DNA of 64,000 nt from positions 1,054,001 through 1,118,000 of the forward strand of contig NZ_CP117255.1 in the NCBI RefSeq assembly GCF_003240565.2, read 5' to 3'. The first letter of the stretch is position 1; every line of letters starts with the position of its first letter. Positions 56,190-64,000 of the stretch are shown in pieces. The translations under genes were made by a program, and so were the position numbers. The notes below the pieces were generated by a model. The model did no database searches and was not told the DNA's origin. It saw nothing but the letters and a program-made list of their open reading frames with translations. The stretch is from Rhizobium tumorigenes. GTDB lineage: Bacteria > Pseudomonadota > Alphaproteobacteria > Rhizobiales > Rhizobiaceae.

Positions 56190-57530
56190 TCAGCGAGGCA
56201 CGGTCTCGACGTTCTTGCGGTCACCAGTCAGTGACAACGCAAGGGCGGTGCAGATTGCGCCCGACAACAGGTAGGCGCCGATCGCCCATATGCCGACATG
56301 GGTCGCAAGCGCGAGCACGATGAGGGGAGCAAAGGCAGCGCCCAAAAGCCAGGCTATATCGGAGGTGAATGCCGAGGCGGTGTAGCGAAACTGCGGCGCA
56401 AATCGGGTTGCAACGGCACCGGACGATTGTCCGAAGGAAATGCCAAGCACGAAGAAACCGATCAGCAGGAAGACATTCTGGCCGGCTTGCCCGAGTGTCA
56501 GCAGGAAGGGTGCTGCAAACGCAAACAAGGCGATCAGCAGCGCTCCCAGCAGCAGTTCGCGCGATCGCCCAATCCTGTCGGCCAGCAAGCCGGAGAGGAT
56601 GATGCCGACGACGGCAAATACCGATGCGCCGACCTGCCAGAGCAGCATGTCGGCAGCGCCGCGCCTGTCGGTGGCAACGCTCCAACTCAACGGAAATATG
56701 GTGACGAGGTAGATGGTCGCAAACGCCGCGAGCGGGACGAAAGATCCGATCAGGATCTCGCGCCCTTGCGTACGAATTGTCTCGAGCACGAAGCGCGGCT
56801 GCAGTTCCCGTTCCAGCAATGCCTGCTCGAAGGCCGGCGTTGCGACGATCCGAAGTCGCGCGAACAGGGCGACGACATTGATAGCGAAGGCGACAAACAG
56901 CGGATAGCGCCACCCCCATGACAGAAAGTCTTCATCAGACAGATTTCCGACGAAGTAGGCGAAGAGTACAGCGGCGAGAGCAAATCCAATCGGTGCGCCG
57001 AGTTGCGGGATCATTGCATACCATCCACGCTGGTCTGCCGGTGCGTTTAATGCTGAAAGCGACGCCAAGCCGTCCCAGGCTCCGCCAAGTGCGATCCCCT
57101 GGATAATGCGGAACGCAGCCAGCATGATGATGACCCACACGCCGAGCTCGTCGTAGCTTGGCAGGAAGGCAACCGCTGCCGTCGATCCGCCAAGGAGGAA
57201 AAGCGCAATGGTGAGCTTGGTGCCGCGGCCATAGTTCCGGTCCACCCACATGAAGATGAGCGATCCGAGCGGGCGGGCGATGAAGGCGAGCGAAAAAATG
57301 GCGAACGAGCAAAGGATCCTGTTTGTCTCCCCATCGATGAAGGGGAACATCAGACGGGGGAAGACCAGAACCGAGGCTATGCCGTAGACAAAGAAGTCGA
57401 AGAACTCGGACGTTCGCCCGATGATGACGCCGATGGATACATTTGCCGGAGCGCTCGTCTCGCCGCGGTGGAGGTCGCGGGCGTCCTCCTCCAGTGTCGA
57501 TGACTTGGGGTTGGCATGATCTTGGCTCAT
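56190..57530 (-). CDS. MHS family MFS transporter
   Basis: A 446-residue transporter of the metabolite:proton symporter group of the major facilitators, with 12 predicted membrane segments. IGRTSEFFDFFVYGIASVLV opens segment 1 in the way typical for this group (ProP, KgtP, ShiA), and IARPLGSLIFMWVDRNYGRG is the loop 2-3 motif. The usual substrates are organic acids, osmolytes or shikimate; which applies here is unknown. ATG 57530 is chosen; a longer frame to 57791 has an implausible leader. It lies 102 bases upstream of the amylase, which has its own promoter. Confidence 0.88.
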   Translation of the reverse strand: MSQDHANPKSSTLEEDARDLHRGETSAPANVSIGVIIGRTSEFFDFFVYGIASVLVFPRLMFPFIDGETNRILCSFAIFSLAFIARPLGSLIFMWVDRNYGRGTKLTIALFLLGGSTAAVAFLPSYDELGVWVIIMLAAFRIIQGIALGGAWDGLASLSALNAPADQRGWYAMIPQLGAPIGFALAAVLFAYFVGNLSDEDFLSWGWRYPLFVAFAINVVALFARLRIVATPAFEQALLERELQPRFVLETIRTQGREILIGSFVPLAAFATIYLVTIFPLSWSVATDRRGAADMLLWQVGASVFAVVGIILSGLLADRIGRSRELLLGALLIALFAFAAPFLLTLGQAGQNVFLLIGFFVLGISFGQSSGAVATRFAPQFRYTASAFTSDIAWLLGAAFAPLIVLALATHVGIWAIGAYLLSGAICTALALSLTGDRKNVETVPR

Positions 57531-58024
57531 CGTCGTCCCTCGCTCTTGAAGTCCTATACCAAGCCGCAACGCAGGCGGCCAAAATTGGTTGCGCACGATA
57601 TTGAACAATATCTCCGCTTTTGATGCCAGCACATCATTCGGTTCGCCGGAGTGGGGGGGCATCGGCGAGCGGGAGGGCTTGCGTGGGTGATCCGCAACCC
57701 AGGCACAATCTCGACGTGAAAGCACTTGAATGCTCACAAGGTGACGTGCTAGGACATTGTAGCCGATAGGCAGAGAATTCTCGCGGGACACCTTTTGGTG
57801 TCGTCAAGGAAATCCTGTTGTTTAGGCCTTATAGATGCCGATCTGACCAGCGCGAAGGTTTCGCTGCTTCTCGGGTCGGTTTGCTGCATCTGCGGCAAAA
57901 TTCGTGAGCGACTGATTCATCTCTTGTTAAAAAGGGAATCGGTCGTTATGTAAGGGTTCAACAGACACGCGGTGCGTGGGGCTGACTCGTTCAGCTTTAC
58001 GCGCCGTAATTGCGTGGGCAGTCA
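57531..58024. other. Divergent intergenic DNA before secE
   Basis: About 490 bases between the MHS transporter and secE, holding both promoters. A short stem (GACACC TTTT GGTGTC, 57787-57802) is visible; no gene or tRNA fragment. This is the right edge of the accessory segment beside tRNA-Trp. Confidence 0.4.
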
Positions 58025-58225
58025 ATGGCATCCAAATCGAATCCGCTCGTGTTTCTCCGGCAGGTCCGCTCCGAGACAGCGAAAGTTACGTGGCCATCGC
58101 GCCGTGAAACGGTGATTTCCACCGTCATGGTGCTGGTCATGGTGGTATTCGCGGCAATGTTTTTCTTTGCTGCCGACCAGCTTATTGGCTGGATTCTTGG
58201 TTACGTGCTGCAGGCCGGCAATTAA
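58025..58225 (+). CDS. secE: Preprotein translocase subunit SecE
   Basis: A 66-residue SecE of the short, single-span type. The conserved amphipathic part is LRQVRSETAKVTWPSRRETV (residues 10-29), followed by the membrane segment VMVLVMVVFAAMFFFAADQL. It holds SecY together in the translocon. ATG 58025 gives the usual MASKSNP start. nusG begins 18 bases later, the standard secE-nusG order. Confidence 0.95.
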   Translation: MASKSNPLVFLRQVRSETAKVTWPSRRETVISTVMVLVMVVFAAMFFFAADQLIGWILGYVLQAGN

Positions 58226-58243
58226 TATCGAGTGGAGATGAAG

Positions 58244-58774
58244 ATGGCGGCACGTTGGTACATCGTCCACGCTTATTCTAATTTTGAAAAGAAGGTTGCC
58301 GAGGATATCGAGAACAAGGCGCGCCAGAAGGGTCTGTCGCACCTGTTCGAAAAGATCCTCGTGCCGACCGAAAAGGTTGTCGAGATTCGTCGCGGCCGCA
58401 AGGTCGATGCAGAGCGCAAGTTCTTTCCGGGCTACGTCATGGTTCGGGCTAATCTGACCGACGAAGCCTATCACCTGATCAAGAATACGCCGAAGGTCAC
58501 TGGCTTCCTAGGTTCCGACAACAAGCCGGTTCCGATCCCCGACAGCGAGGCTGATCGCATTCTCGGTCAGGTCCAGGAAGGTGTCGAGCGTCCGAAGGCC
58601 TCCATCTCGTTTGAGATCGGCGAGCAGGTTCGCGTTTCCGACGGTCCGTTCGCTTCGTTCAACGGCACGGTCCAGGATGTCGACGAAGAGCGTTCGCGCC
58701 TCAAGGTGGAAGTCTCCATCTTCGGCCGCGCAACGCCGGTCGAGCTCGAATACGCACAGGTCGAGAAGGTCTGA
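58244..58774 (+). CDS. nusG: Transcription termination/antitermination factor NusG
   Basis: A 176-residue NusG linking RNA polymerase, Rho and the ribosome. The NGN domain begins MAARWYIVHAYSNFEKKVAE, and the C-terminal KOW domain has VSDGPFASFNGTVQDVDEER. The ATG at 58244 is chosen because homologues start MAARWY; the ATG six bases earlier and a GTG at 58232 are possible but would overlap the ribosome site. It is followed by a 12-base perfect inverted repeat before rplK. Confidence 0.96.
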   Translation: MAARWYIVHAYSNFEKKVAEDIENKARQKGLSHLFEKILVPTEKVVEIRRGRKVDAERKFFPGYVMVRANLTDEAYHLIKNTPKVTGFLGSDNKPVPIPDSEADRILGQVQEGVERPKASISFEIGEQVRVSDGPFASFNGTVQDVDEERSRLKVEVSIFGRATPVELEYAQVEKV

Positions 58775-58785
58775 GTTTTTGAATT

Positions 58786-58815
58786 CACCATCCGTCATTT
58801 ACGTGACGGATGGTG
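58786..58815 (+). other. Perfect 12-base inverted repeat between nusG and rplK
   Basis: CACCATCCGTCA and TGACGGATGGTG flank the six-base loop TTTACG. No T-run follows, so it is not a standard terminator. It may protect or process the mRNA between the secE-nusG and rplK-rplA units. Confidence 0.7.
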
Positions 58816-58949
58816 CGCGGCATTTGCCGCAAGCGCGTGGAAGGGCAGGGTTCTAGCCGAACCTGACGTCCGTACCACGCAACCGCAGCCGCCGGAGCGA
58901 TCCGGCATCAACGGCCGGGCAACCGGCCAACAGTGAAAGGCAGAGAGAT

Positions 58950-59378
58950 ATGGCTAAGAAAGTTGCAGGCCAGCTCAAGCTTCAGGTCAAGGCAGGATCG
59001 GCTAACCCGTCCCCGCCAATCGGCCCGGCGCTTGGTCAGCGTGGCGTAAACATCATGGAATTCTGCAAGGCGTTCAATGCCGCCACGCAGGAAATGGAAA
59101 AGGGCATGCCGATCCCGGTCGTCATCACCTATTACCAGGACAAGTCCTTCACCTTCATCATGAAGCAGCCGCCGGTCAGCTACTTCCTGAAGAAGGAAGC
59201 AAAGATCACTTCGGGATCGAAGCTGCCAGGCAAGACCAAGGCAGGCGAAATCTCCCGTGACCAGGTTCGCAGCATCGCTACGGCGAAGATGAAGGACCTG
59301 AACGCCGCGGATATCGAAGGTGCAATGGCCATGATCGAGGGCTCTGCCCGCGCCATGGGCCTGGAAGTGGTAGGTTAA
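58950..59378 (+). CDS. rplK: 50S ribosomal protein L11
   Basis: A 142-residue L11, component of the GTPase-associated centre. Its N-terminal domain contains [20 protein letters not shown], the proline-rich loop contacted by thiostrepton-type antibiotics, and the C-terminal RNA-binding domain ends [15 protein letters not shown]. rplA starts four bases after the stop, the conserved L11 operon. Confidence 0.98.
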   Translation: MAKKVAGQLKLQVKAGSANPSPPIGPALGQRGVNIMEFCKAFNAATQEMEKGMPIPVVITYYQDKSFTFIMKQPPVSYFLKKEAKITSGSKLPGKTKAGEISRDQVRSIATAKMKDLNAADIEGAMAMIEGSARAMGLEVVG

Positions 59379-59382
59379 TCCG

Positions 59383-60078
59383 ATGGTTGCGAAGCGCATC
59401 AAGAAAATCCGCGTCGGCGTTGATCCGACCCAGCTCTACGCTCTCCATCTCGCCATCGGCATGGTCAAGGAACGGGCTATCGCCAAGTTCGACGAAACCG
59501 TTGAAGTCTCCATGAACCTCGGCGTCGACCCACGTCACGCCGACCAGATGGTCCGTGGCGTTGTCAACCTGCCAAACGGCACCGGCCGTGACGTTCGCGT
59601 CGCTGTTTTCGCTCGCGGCGCAAAGGCTGATGAAGCCCGCGCAGCTGGCGCCGACATCGTTGGCGCCGAAGACCTGGTCGAAATCGTCCAGGGTGGCAAG
59701 ATCGATTTCGACCGTTGCATTGCAACGCCTGACATGATGCCGCTGGTCGGTCGTCTCGGCAAGGTCCTCGGCCCACGCGGCATGATGCCTAACCCGAAGG
59801 TCGGCACCGTGACCATGGACGTCGCTGGCGCCGTCAAGGCATCCAAGGGTGGCGCAGTCGAGTTCCGCGTCGAGAAGGCTGGCATCGTCCACGCCGGCAT
59901 CGGCAAGGCCTCGTTCGAGCCGAAGGCGCTGGAAGAAAACATCCGCGCATTCGCCGACGCCGTCATCAAGGCAAAGCCGGCTGGCGCCAAGGGCATTTAT
60001 GTCAAGCGCGTTGCAATCTCTTCGACCATGGGCCCAGGCGTCCGTATCGAAGTTGCCTCGGTCACCGCACCGGTCTGA
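59383..60078 (+). CDS. rplA: 50S ribosomal protein L1
   Basis: A 231-residue L1 of the ribosomal stalk at the E site. Signature sequences include [39 protein letters not shown] and the C-terminal [21 protein letters not shown]1 usually represses translation of the rplK-rplA mRNA. It is followed by 335 bases with the rplJ leader. Confidence 0.98.
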   Translation: MVAKRIKKIRVGVDPTQLYALHLAIGMVKERAIAKFDETVEVSMNLGVDPRHADQMVRGVVNLPNGTGRDVRVAVFARGAKADEARAAGADIVGAEDLVEIVQGGKIDFDRCIATPDMMPLVGRLGKVLGPRGMMPNPKVGTVTMDVAGAVKASKGGAVEFRVEKAGIVHAGIGKASFEPKALEENIRAFADAVIKAKPAGAKGIYVKRVAISSTMGPGVRIEVASVTAPV

Positions 60079-60300
60079 TAATTCGGCCGGGCGCAAGTCC
60101 GGCCATCAAGAATTCCCGACCTCTCCGGAGGTTGGGATTTCCGGAGAAATCCGGAATTCCTGTCCGAGATTGCAGGTGGTTATCCCTTAATCACTGATGC
60201 CTGCATGAGACGGGTAAGACCCGAATTTAGATGAAGTTTTTGACTTCGATGAACTCGGTTCGAGCCTTGGATGCCTTGTGTTCTGCGATCCCCCGGGGTC

Positions 60301-60413
60301 CAGGCGCGAGGGGACAGGATCCTCAAGCGTCGCTTGGGATCTCTTCGATCCCTTGAGGCAAAAGGCAACCCGGCAGGGCCGTTCTACACGGACCTGTCAA
60401 CTGGAGAAAAGCA
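60301..60413 (+). promoter_or_regulatory. Putative L10 autoregulatory leader of rplJL
   Basis: The region before rplJ contains a stem CCTCAAG (60321-60327) and CTTGAGG (60352-60358), enclosing an inner hairpin GGAT and ATCC (60337-60351), followed by GCAAAAGGCAACC. This fits the kink-turn-type leader bound by the L10-L12 complex. The upstream part (60079-60300) holds further GC-rich stems and perhaps a second promoter. Confidence 0.6.
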
Positions 60414-60935
60414 GTGGAAAAAGCGGAAAAGCGCGAATTTGTCACGGAATTGAACGGGGTCTTCCAGGCCGCCGGCTCAGTTGTCGTGGCCCACTATGCC
60501 GGTGCCACAGTTGCACAGATGAACGATTTTCGTTCAAAAATGCGCGCTGCTGGCGGTACCGTCAAAGTCGCGAAGAACCGCCTGGCCAAGATTGCTCTTC
60601 AGGGCACCGAGTCGGAAGGGATCGCTGATCTCTTCAAGGGTCAGACGCTGATTGCTTACAGCGCAGACCCGATCACGGCTCCAAAGGTACTCGTGGATTT
60701 CGCCAAGACCAATGACAAGATCATTGTCCTCGGTGGCTCCATGGGATCGACAACACTCAACGCGGACGCTGTCCGGTCGCTTGCGACCCTGCCTTCGCTT
60801 GATGAACTGCGTTCGAAGCTGCTGGCGATGATCCAGACTCCAGCTACCCGTATCGCAGGCGTCGTTGCAGCACCGGCAGCTCAGCTTGCCCGCGTGTTTG
60901 CCGCCTATGCCAAGAAGGACGAAGAAGCCGCTTAA
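60414..60935 (+). CDS. rplJ: 50S ribosomal protein L10
   Basis: A 173-residue L10, the base of the L12 stalk. The N-terminal rRNA-binding part includes [20 protein letters not shown] and [13 protein letters not shown]; the C-terminal helix binding L12 dimers includes [16 protein letters not shown] at the end. The start is GTG (60414) after CTGGAGAAAAGC. It is followed by rplL after 58 bases. Confidence 0.97.
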   Translation: MEKAEKREFVTELNGVFQAAGSVVVAHYAGATVAQMNDFRSKMRAAGGTVKVAKNRLAKIALQGTESEGIADLFKGQTLIAYSADPITAPKVLVDFAKTNDKIIVLGGSMGSTTLNADAVRSLATLPSLDELRSKLLAMIQTPATRIAGVVAAPAAQLARVFAAYAKKDEEAA

Positions 60936-60993
60936 GGCGGTTTTTTGCTGTTAAAACAACCCAGATCGAACCGAATATAAAAGGAATTATACC

Positions 60994-61371
<378 letters not shown>

Positions 61372-61386
61372 TCTTCAAACTGCGTC

Positions 61387-61427
61387 TGGGGGGTGGCTTC
61401 GTGCCACCTCCCATTTGCCGTTTTTTC
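61387..61427 (+). terminator. Hairpin with T-run between rplL and rpoB
   Basis: GGGGGTGGC and GCCACCTCCC around TTCGT, a spacer, then six T. In E. coli a hairpin at this spot acts as a partial terminator that lowers rpoBC expression relative to rplJL; the same role is inferred here. Confidence 0.65.
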
Positions 61428-61631
61428 CGAACACCTTACCTAAGGGCCGCATCTTCGGCTTTTCGGTAATGAGTTCTTCAAGAGGATAGTCTCCAGGCGA
61501 ATACGACACGGCATCCGCGCCTGCGCATTCGAATGTGAGACGAGATTGAACCACTCATTGATAGACGGGATCGCCTGGCCAGCGGTTCCCGTCAGTTGCA
61601 GGCCCGGATGCAAGATTTTGAAGGAGCGACG

Positions 61632-64000
61632 ATGGCTCAGACCCTTTCGTTCAACGGTCGCAGGCGCGTACGCAGATTTTTTGGTAAGATTCCTGAAGTC
61701 GCAGAGATGCCGAACCTTATTGAGGTTCAGAAGGCATCCTATGACCAGTTTCTATTGGTAGACGAACCCAAGGGCGGTCGTCCTGACGAGGGCCTCCAGT
61801 CGGTTTTCAGGTCGGTCTTCCCGATCACCGATTTTTCGGGCACTTCGATGCTCGAATTCGTCTCGTACGAGTTCGAACCGCCGAAGTTCGACGTCGACGA
61901 ATGCCGTCAGCGCGACCTCACCTATGCCGCGCCGCTGAAGGTGACGCTGCGCCTGATCGTGTTCGATATCGACGAAGATACCGGCGCGAAGTCCATCAAG
62001 GACATCAAGGAGCAGTCGGTCTACATGGGCGACATGCCTCTGATGACCAACAACGGCACCTTCGTCGTCAACGGCACCGAGCGCGTCATCGTCTCTCAGA
62101 TGCACCGTTCGCCAGGCGTGTTCTTCGACCATGACAAGGGCAAGAGCCATTCGTCGGGCAAGCTGCTTTTTGCTGCCCGCGTCATCCCTTATCGCGGTTC
62201 CTGGCTCGACATCGAGTTCGACGCCAAGGACATCGTCTATGCCCGTATCGACCGTCGCCGCAAGATCCCGGTAACGTCGCTGCTGATGGCGCTCGGAATG
62301 GATGGCGAGGAGATCCTCGAGACCTTCTACACCAAGTCCACCTATGAGCGTTCCGGCGACGGCTGGCGCATTCCGTTCATCGCCGAGACGCTGAAGGGCG
62401 CCAAGACGATCACGGACATGATCGACGCCGACACCGGCGAAGTCGTTGTCGAAGGCGGCAAGAAGCTGACCCCGCGCCTGCTCAAGCAGTTGACCGAGAA
62501 GGGCCTCAAGGCCCTCAAGGCGACTGATGAAGAGCTGTACGGCAACTTCCTTGCCGAAGACATCGTCAACTTCGAGACCGGCGAGATCTATCTCGAAGCC
62601 GGCGACGAACTCGATGAAAAGACGCTGCCGATCATCCTGAAGGCCGGTTTCAACGAGATCCCGGTTCTCGGCATCGACCACATCAACATCGGCGCCTACA
62701 TCCGCAACACGCTCTCGGTCGACAAGAACGAGAACCGTCAGGATGCGCTGTTCGATATCTACCGCGTCATGCGCCCCGGCGAGCCGCCGACAATGGATTC
62801 GGCCGAAGCCATGTTCAACTCGCTGTTCTTCGACAGCGAGCGTTACGACCTGTCGGCTGTCGGCCGCGTCAAGATGAACATGCGCCTTGACCTCGAAGTC
62901 GAGGACACGGTACGCACGCTGCGCAAGGAAGACATCCTGGCCGTGGTCAAGATGCTGGTCGAACTGCGCGACGGCAAGGGCGAAATCGACGACATCGACA
63001 ACCTCGGCAACCGTCGTGTGCGTTCTGTCGGCGAATTGATGGAAAACCAGTACCGCCTCGGCCTGCTTCGCATGGAGCGCGCCATCAAGGAACGCATGTC
63101 GTCGATCGAGATCGACACCGTCATGCCGCAGGACCTGATCAACGCCAAGCCAGCCGCTGCCGCCGTCCGCGAATTCTTCGGCTCCTCGCAGCTGTCGCAG
63201 TTCATGGACCAGGTCAATCCGCTCTCGGAAATCACCCACAAGCGCCGTCTTTCGGCTCTCGGCCCAGGTGGTCTGACCCGCGAACGCGCCGGCTTCGAAG
63301 TCCGCGACGTGCATCCGACCCACTACGGTCGTATTTGCCCGATCGAGACTCCGGAAGGTCCGAACATCGGCCTGATCAACTCGCTGGCCACGTTTGCCCG
63401 CGTCAACAAGTATGGCTTCATCGAGAGCCCTTACCGTAAGATCATCGACGGCAAGGTCACGTTCGAAGTGCTCTACCTCTCCGCAATGGAAGAGGCCAAG
63501 TACTACGTTGCCCAGGCCAACGCCGAAATGAACGCCGACGGCTCGTTTGCCGAAGAGTTTGTGGTTTGCCGTCATGCCGGCGAAGTCATGCTTGCTCCGC
63601 GCGACAATATCAACCTGATGGACGTCTCGCCGAAGCAGCTGGTTTCGGTCGCTGCCGCGCTGATCCCGTTCCTGGAAAACGACGACGCCAACCGCGCTCT
63701 GATGGGCTCGAACATGCAGCGTCAGGCCGTGCCTTTGCTGCGTGCCGAAGCTCCGTTCGTCGGCACCGGTATGGAGCCGATCGTTGCCCGTGACTCAGGC
63801 GCTGCCATCGGCGCCCGTCGTGGCGGCGTGGTCGACCAGGTCGACGCGACGCGTATCGTTATCCGCGCTACCGAAGGTCTCGATGCCTCCAAGTCCGGCG
63901 TCGATATCTACCGCCTGATGAAGTTCCAGCGTTCCAACCAGAACACCTGCGTCAACCAGCGTCCGCTGGTCACCGTCGGTGACGTCGTCAACCGCGGCGA
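61632..64000 (+). CDS. rpoB: RNA polymerase beta subunit (partial at window end)
   Basis: The first 789 or so codons of rpoB; the gene runs past the window end. It begins [20 protein letters not shown] after AAGGAG (61621-61626). The beta lobe and fork regions are visible, including the rifampicin-binding cluster: [20 protein letters not shown], then [20 protein letters not shown]. The residues in this cluster are the usual sensitive forms (Gln, Asp, His, Ser). It is the last gene of the secE to rpoB block in the window. Confidence 0.98.
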   Translation, partial: MAQTLSFNGRRRVRRFFGKIPEVAEMPNLIEVQKASYDQFLLVDEPKGGRPDEGLQSVFRSVFPITDFSGTSMLEFVSYEFEPPKFDVDECRQRDLTYAAPLKVTLRLIVFDIDEDTGAKSIKDIKEQSVYMGDMPLMTNNGTFVVNGTERVIVSQMHRSPGVFFDHDKGKSHSSGKLLFAARVIPYRGSWLDIEFDAKDIVYARIDRRRKIPVTSLLMALGMDGEEILETFYTKSTYERSGDGWRIPFIAETLKGAKTITDMIDADTGEVVVEGGKKLTPRLLKQLTEKGLKALKATDEELYGNFLAEDIVNFETGEIYLEAGDELDEKTLPIILKAGFNEIPVLGIDHINIGAYIRNTLSVDKNENRQDALFDIYRVMRPGEPPTMDSAEAMFNSLFFDSERYDLSAVGRVKMNMRLDLEVEDTVRTLRKEDILAVVKMLVELRDGKGEIDDIDNLGNRRVRSVGELMENQYRLGLLRMERAIKERMSSIEIDTVMPQDLINAKPAAAAVREFFGSSQLSQFMDQVNPLSEITHKRRLSALGPGGLTRERAGFEVRDVHPTHYGRICPIETPEGPNIGLINSLATFARVNKYGFIESPYRKIIDGKVTFEVLYLSAMEEAKYYVAQANAEMNADGSFAEEFVVCRHAGEVMLAPRDNINLMDVSPKQLVSVAAALIPFLENDDANRALMGSNMQRQAVPLLRAEAPFVGTGMEPIVARDSGAAIGARRGGVVDQVDATRIVIRATEGLDASKSGVDIYRLMKFQRSNQNTCVNQRPLVTVGDVVNRG

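Noticed and set aside
61752..63575. Frame of 607 codons antisense to rpoB
   Set aside because: Same artefact; the plus-strand rpoB continues without a break.

Overview
The window looks like a chromosomal segment of a Rhizobiaceae alphaproteobacterium (Rhizobium, Agrobacterium or a close relative). This rests on high-GC coding sequence, the complex I accessory subunit NDUFA12, a DUF2155 protein, a long RNase E with an acidic insert and a C-terminal GWWQRRGFF-type tail, a general-stress (EcfG-type) promoter, and short inverted elements of the CTCCCCCCTTGTGGGGGAG type that are common in rhizobial intergenic DNA. The genus assignment is inference; no database was searched.

Layout. 0-6 kb: an AidB-like acyl-CoA dehydrogenase, an acetyltransferase, a broken VapC toxin tail, a TetR regulator, two coupled small membrane proteins, ruvX, a UPF0173 metallo-hydrolase and a frameshifted M48 peptidase. 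6-13 kb: gatC, gatA and gatB (Glu/Asp-tRNA amidotransferase), interspersed with three GNAT genes, a DUF1810 gene and a small membrane protein. 12-18 kb: a housekeeping block (NDUFA12, DUF2155, aat, accC, accB, a possible aroQ remnant, a DsbA-like oxidoreductase), interrupted by one strikingly AT-rich membrane-protein gene. 18-28 kb: an aminotransferase, rne, an AMIN/Amidase_3 amidase and mrcA.

28-38 kb: an accessory stretch between mrcA and prfB. It carries a flavin-type PPOX protein, a GreA-like factor, a MYG1 homologue, a compact arsenic-resistance operon (arsR-acr3-arsC-arsH-MFS exporter), two hypothetical genes, a divergent SDR/LysR pair and a hydroxypyruvate isomerase-like protein. 38-43 kb: prfB with its programmed +1 frameshift site, nadK, a YigZ-family protein and a class I DAHP synthase. 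42.7-45.3 kb: a cluster of very small orphan proteins.

45.7-64 kb: the translation and transcription core: tRNA-Thr, an Inh-type inhibitor, rlmB, tRNA-Tyr, tRNA-Gly, tuf, a histidine phosphatase and tRNA-Trp, followed by secE-nusG-rplK-rplA-rplJ-rplL-rpoB (cut by the window end). Between tRNA-Trp and secE lies about 7 kb of accessory genes: an exonuclease, stress-type membrane-anchored proteins, cspA, a YidB-like protein, a cytoplasmic alpha-amylase and an MHS transporter. The amylase has a full EcfG promoter match (GGAAC-N16-CGTT).

No phage, insertion sequence, integrase, CRISPR array or secondary-metabolite cluster is visible. I did not find a convincing new multi-gene system. The most informative signals are the fused ars operon, the stress-regulated insert beside tRNA-Trp, the gene remnants (vapC, phnA, possibly aroQ) and the orphan small-protein cluster.
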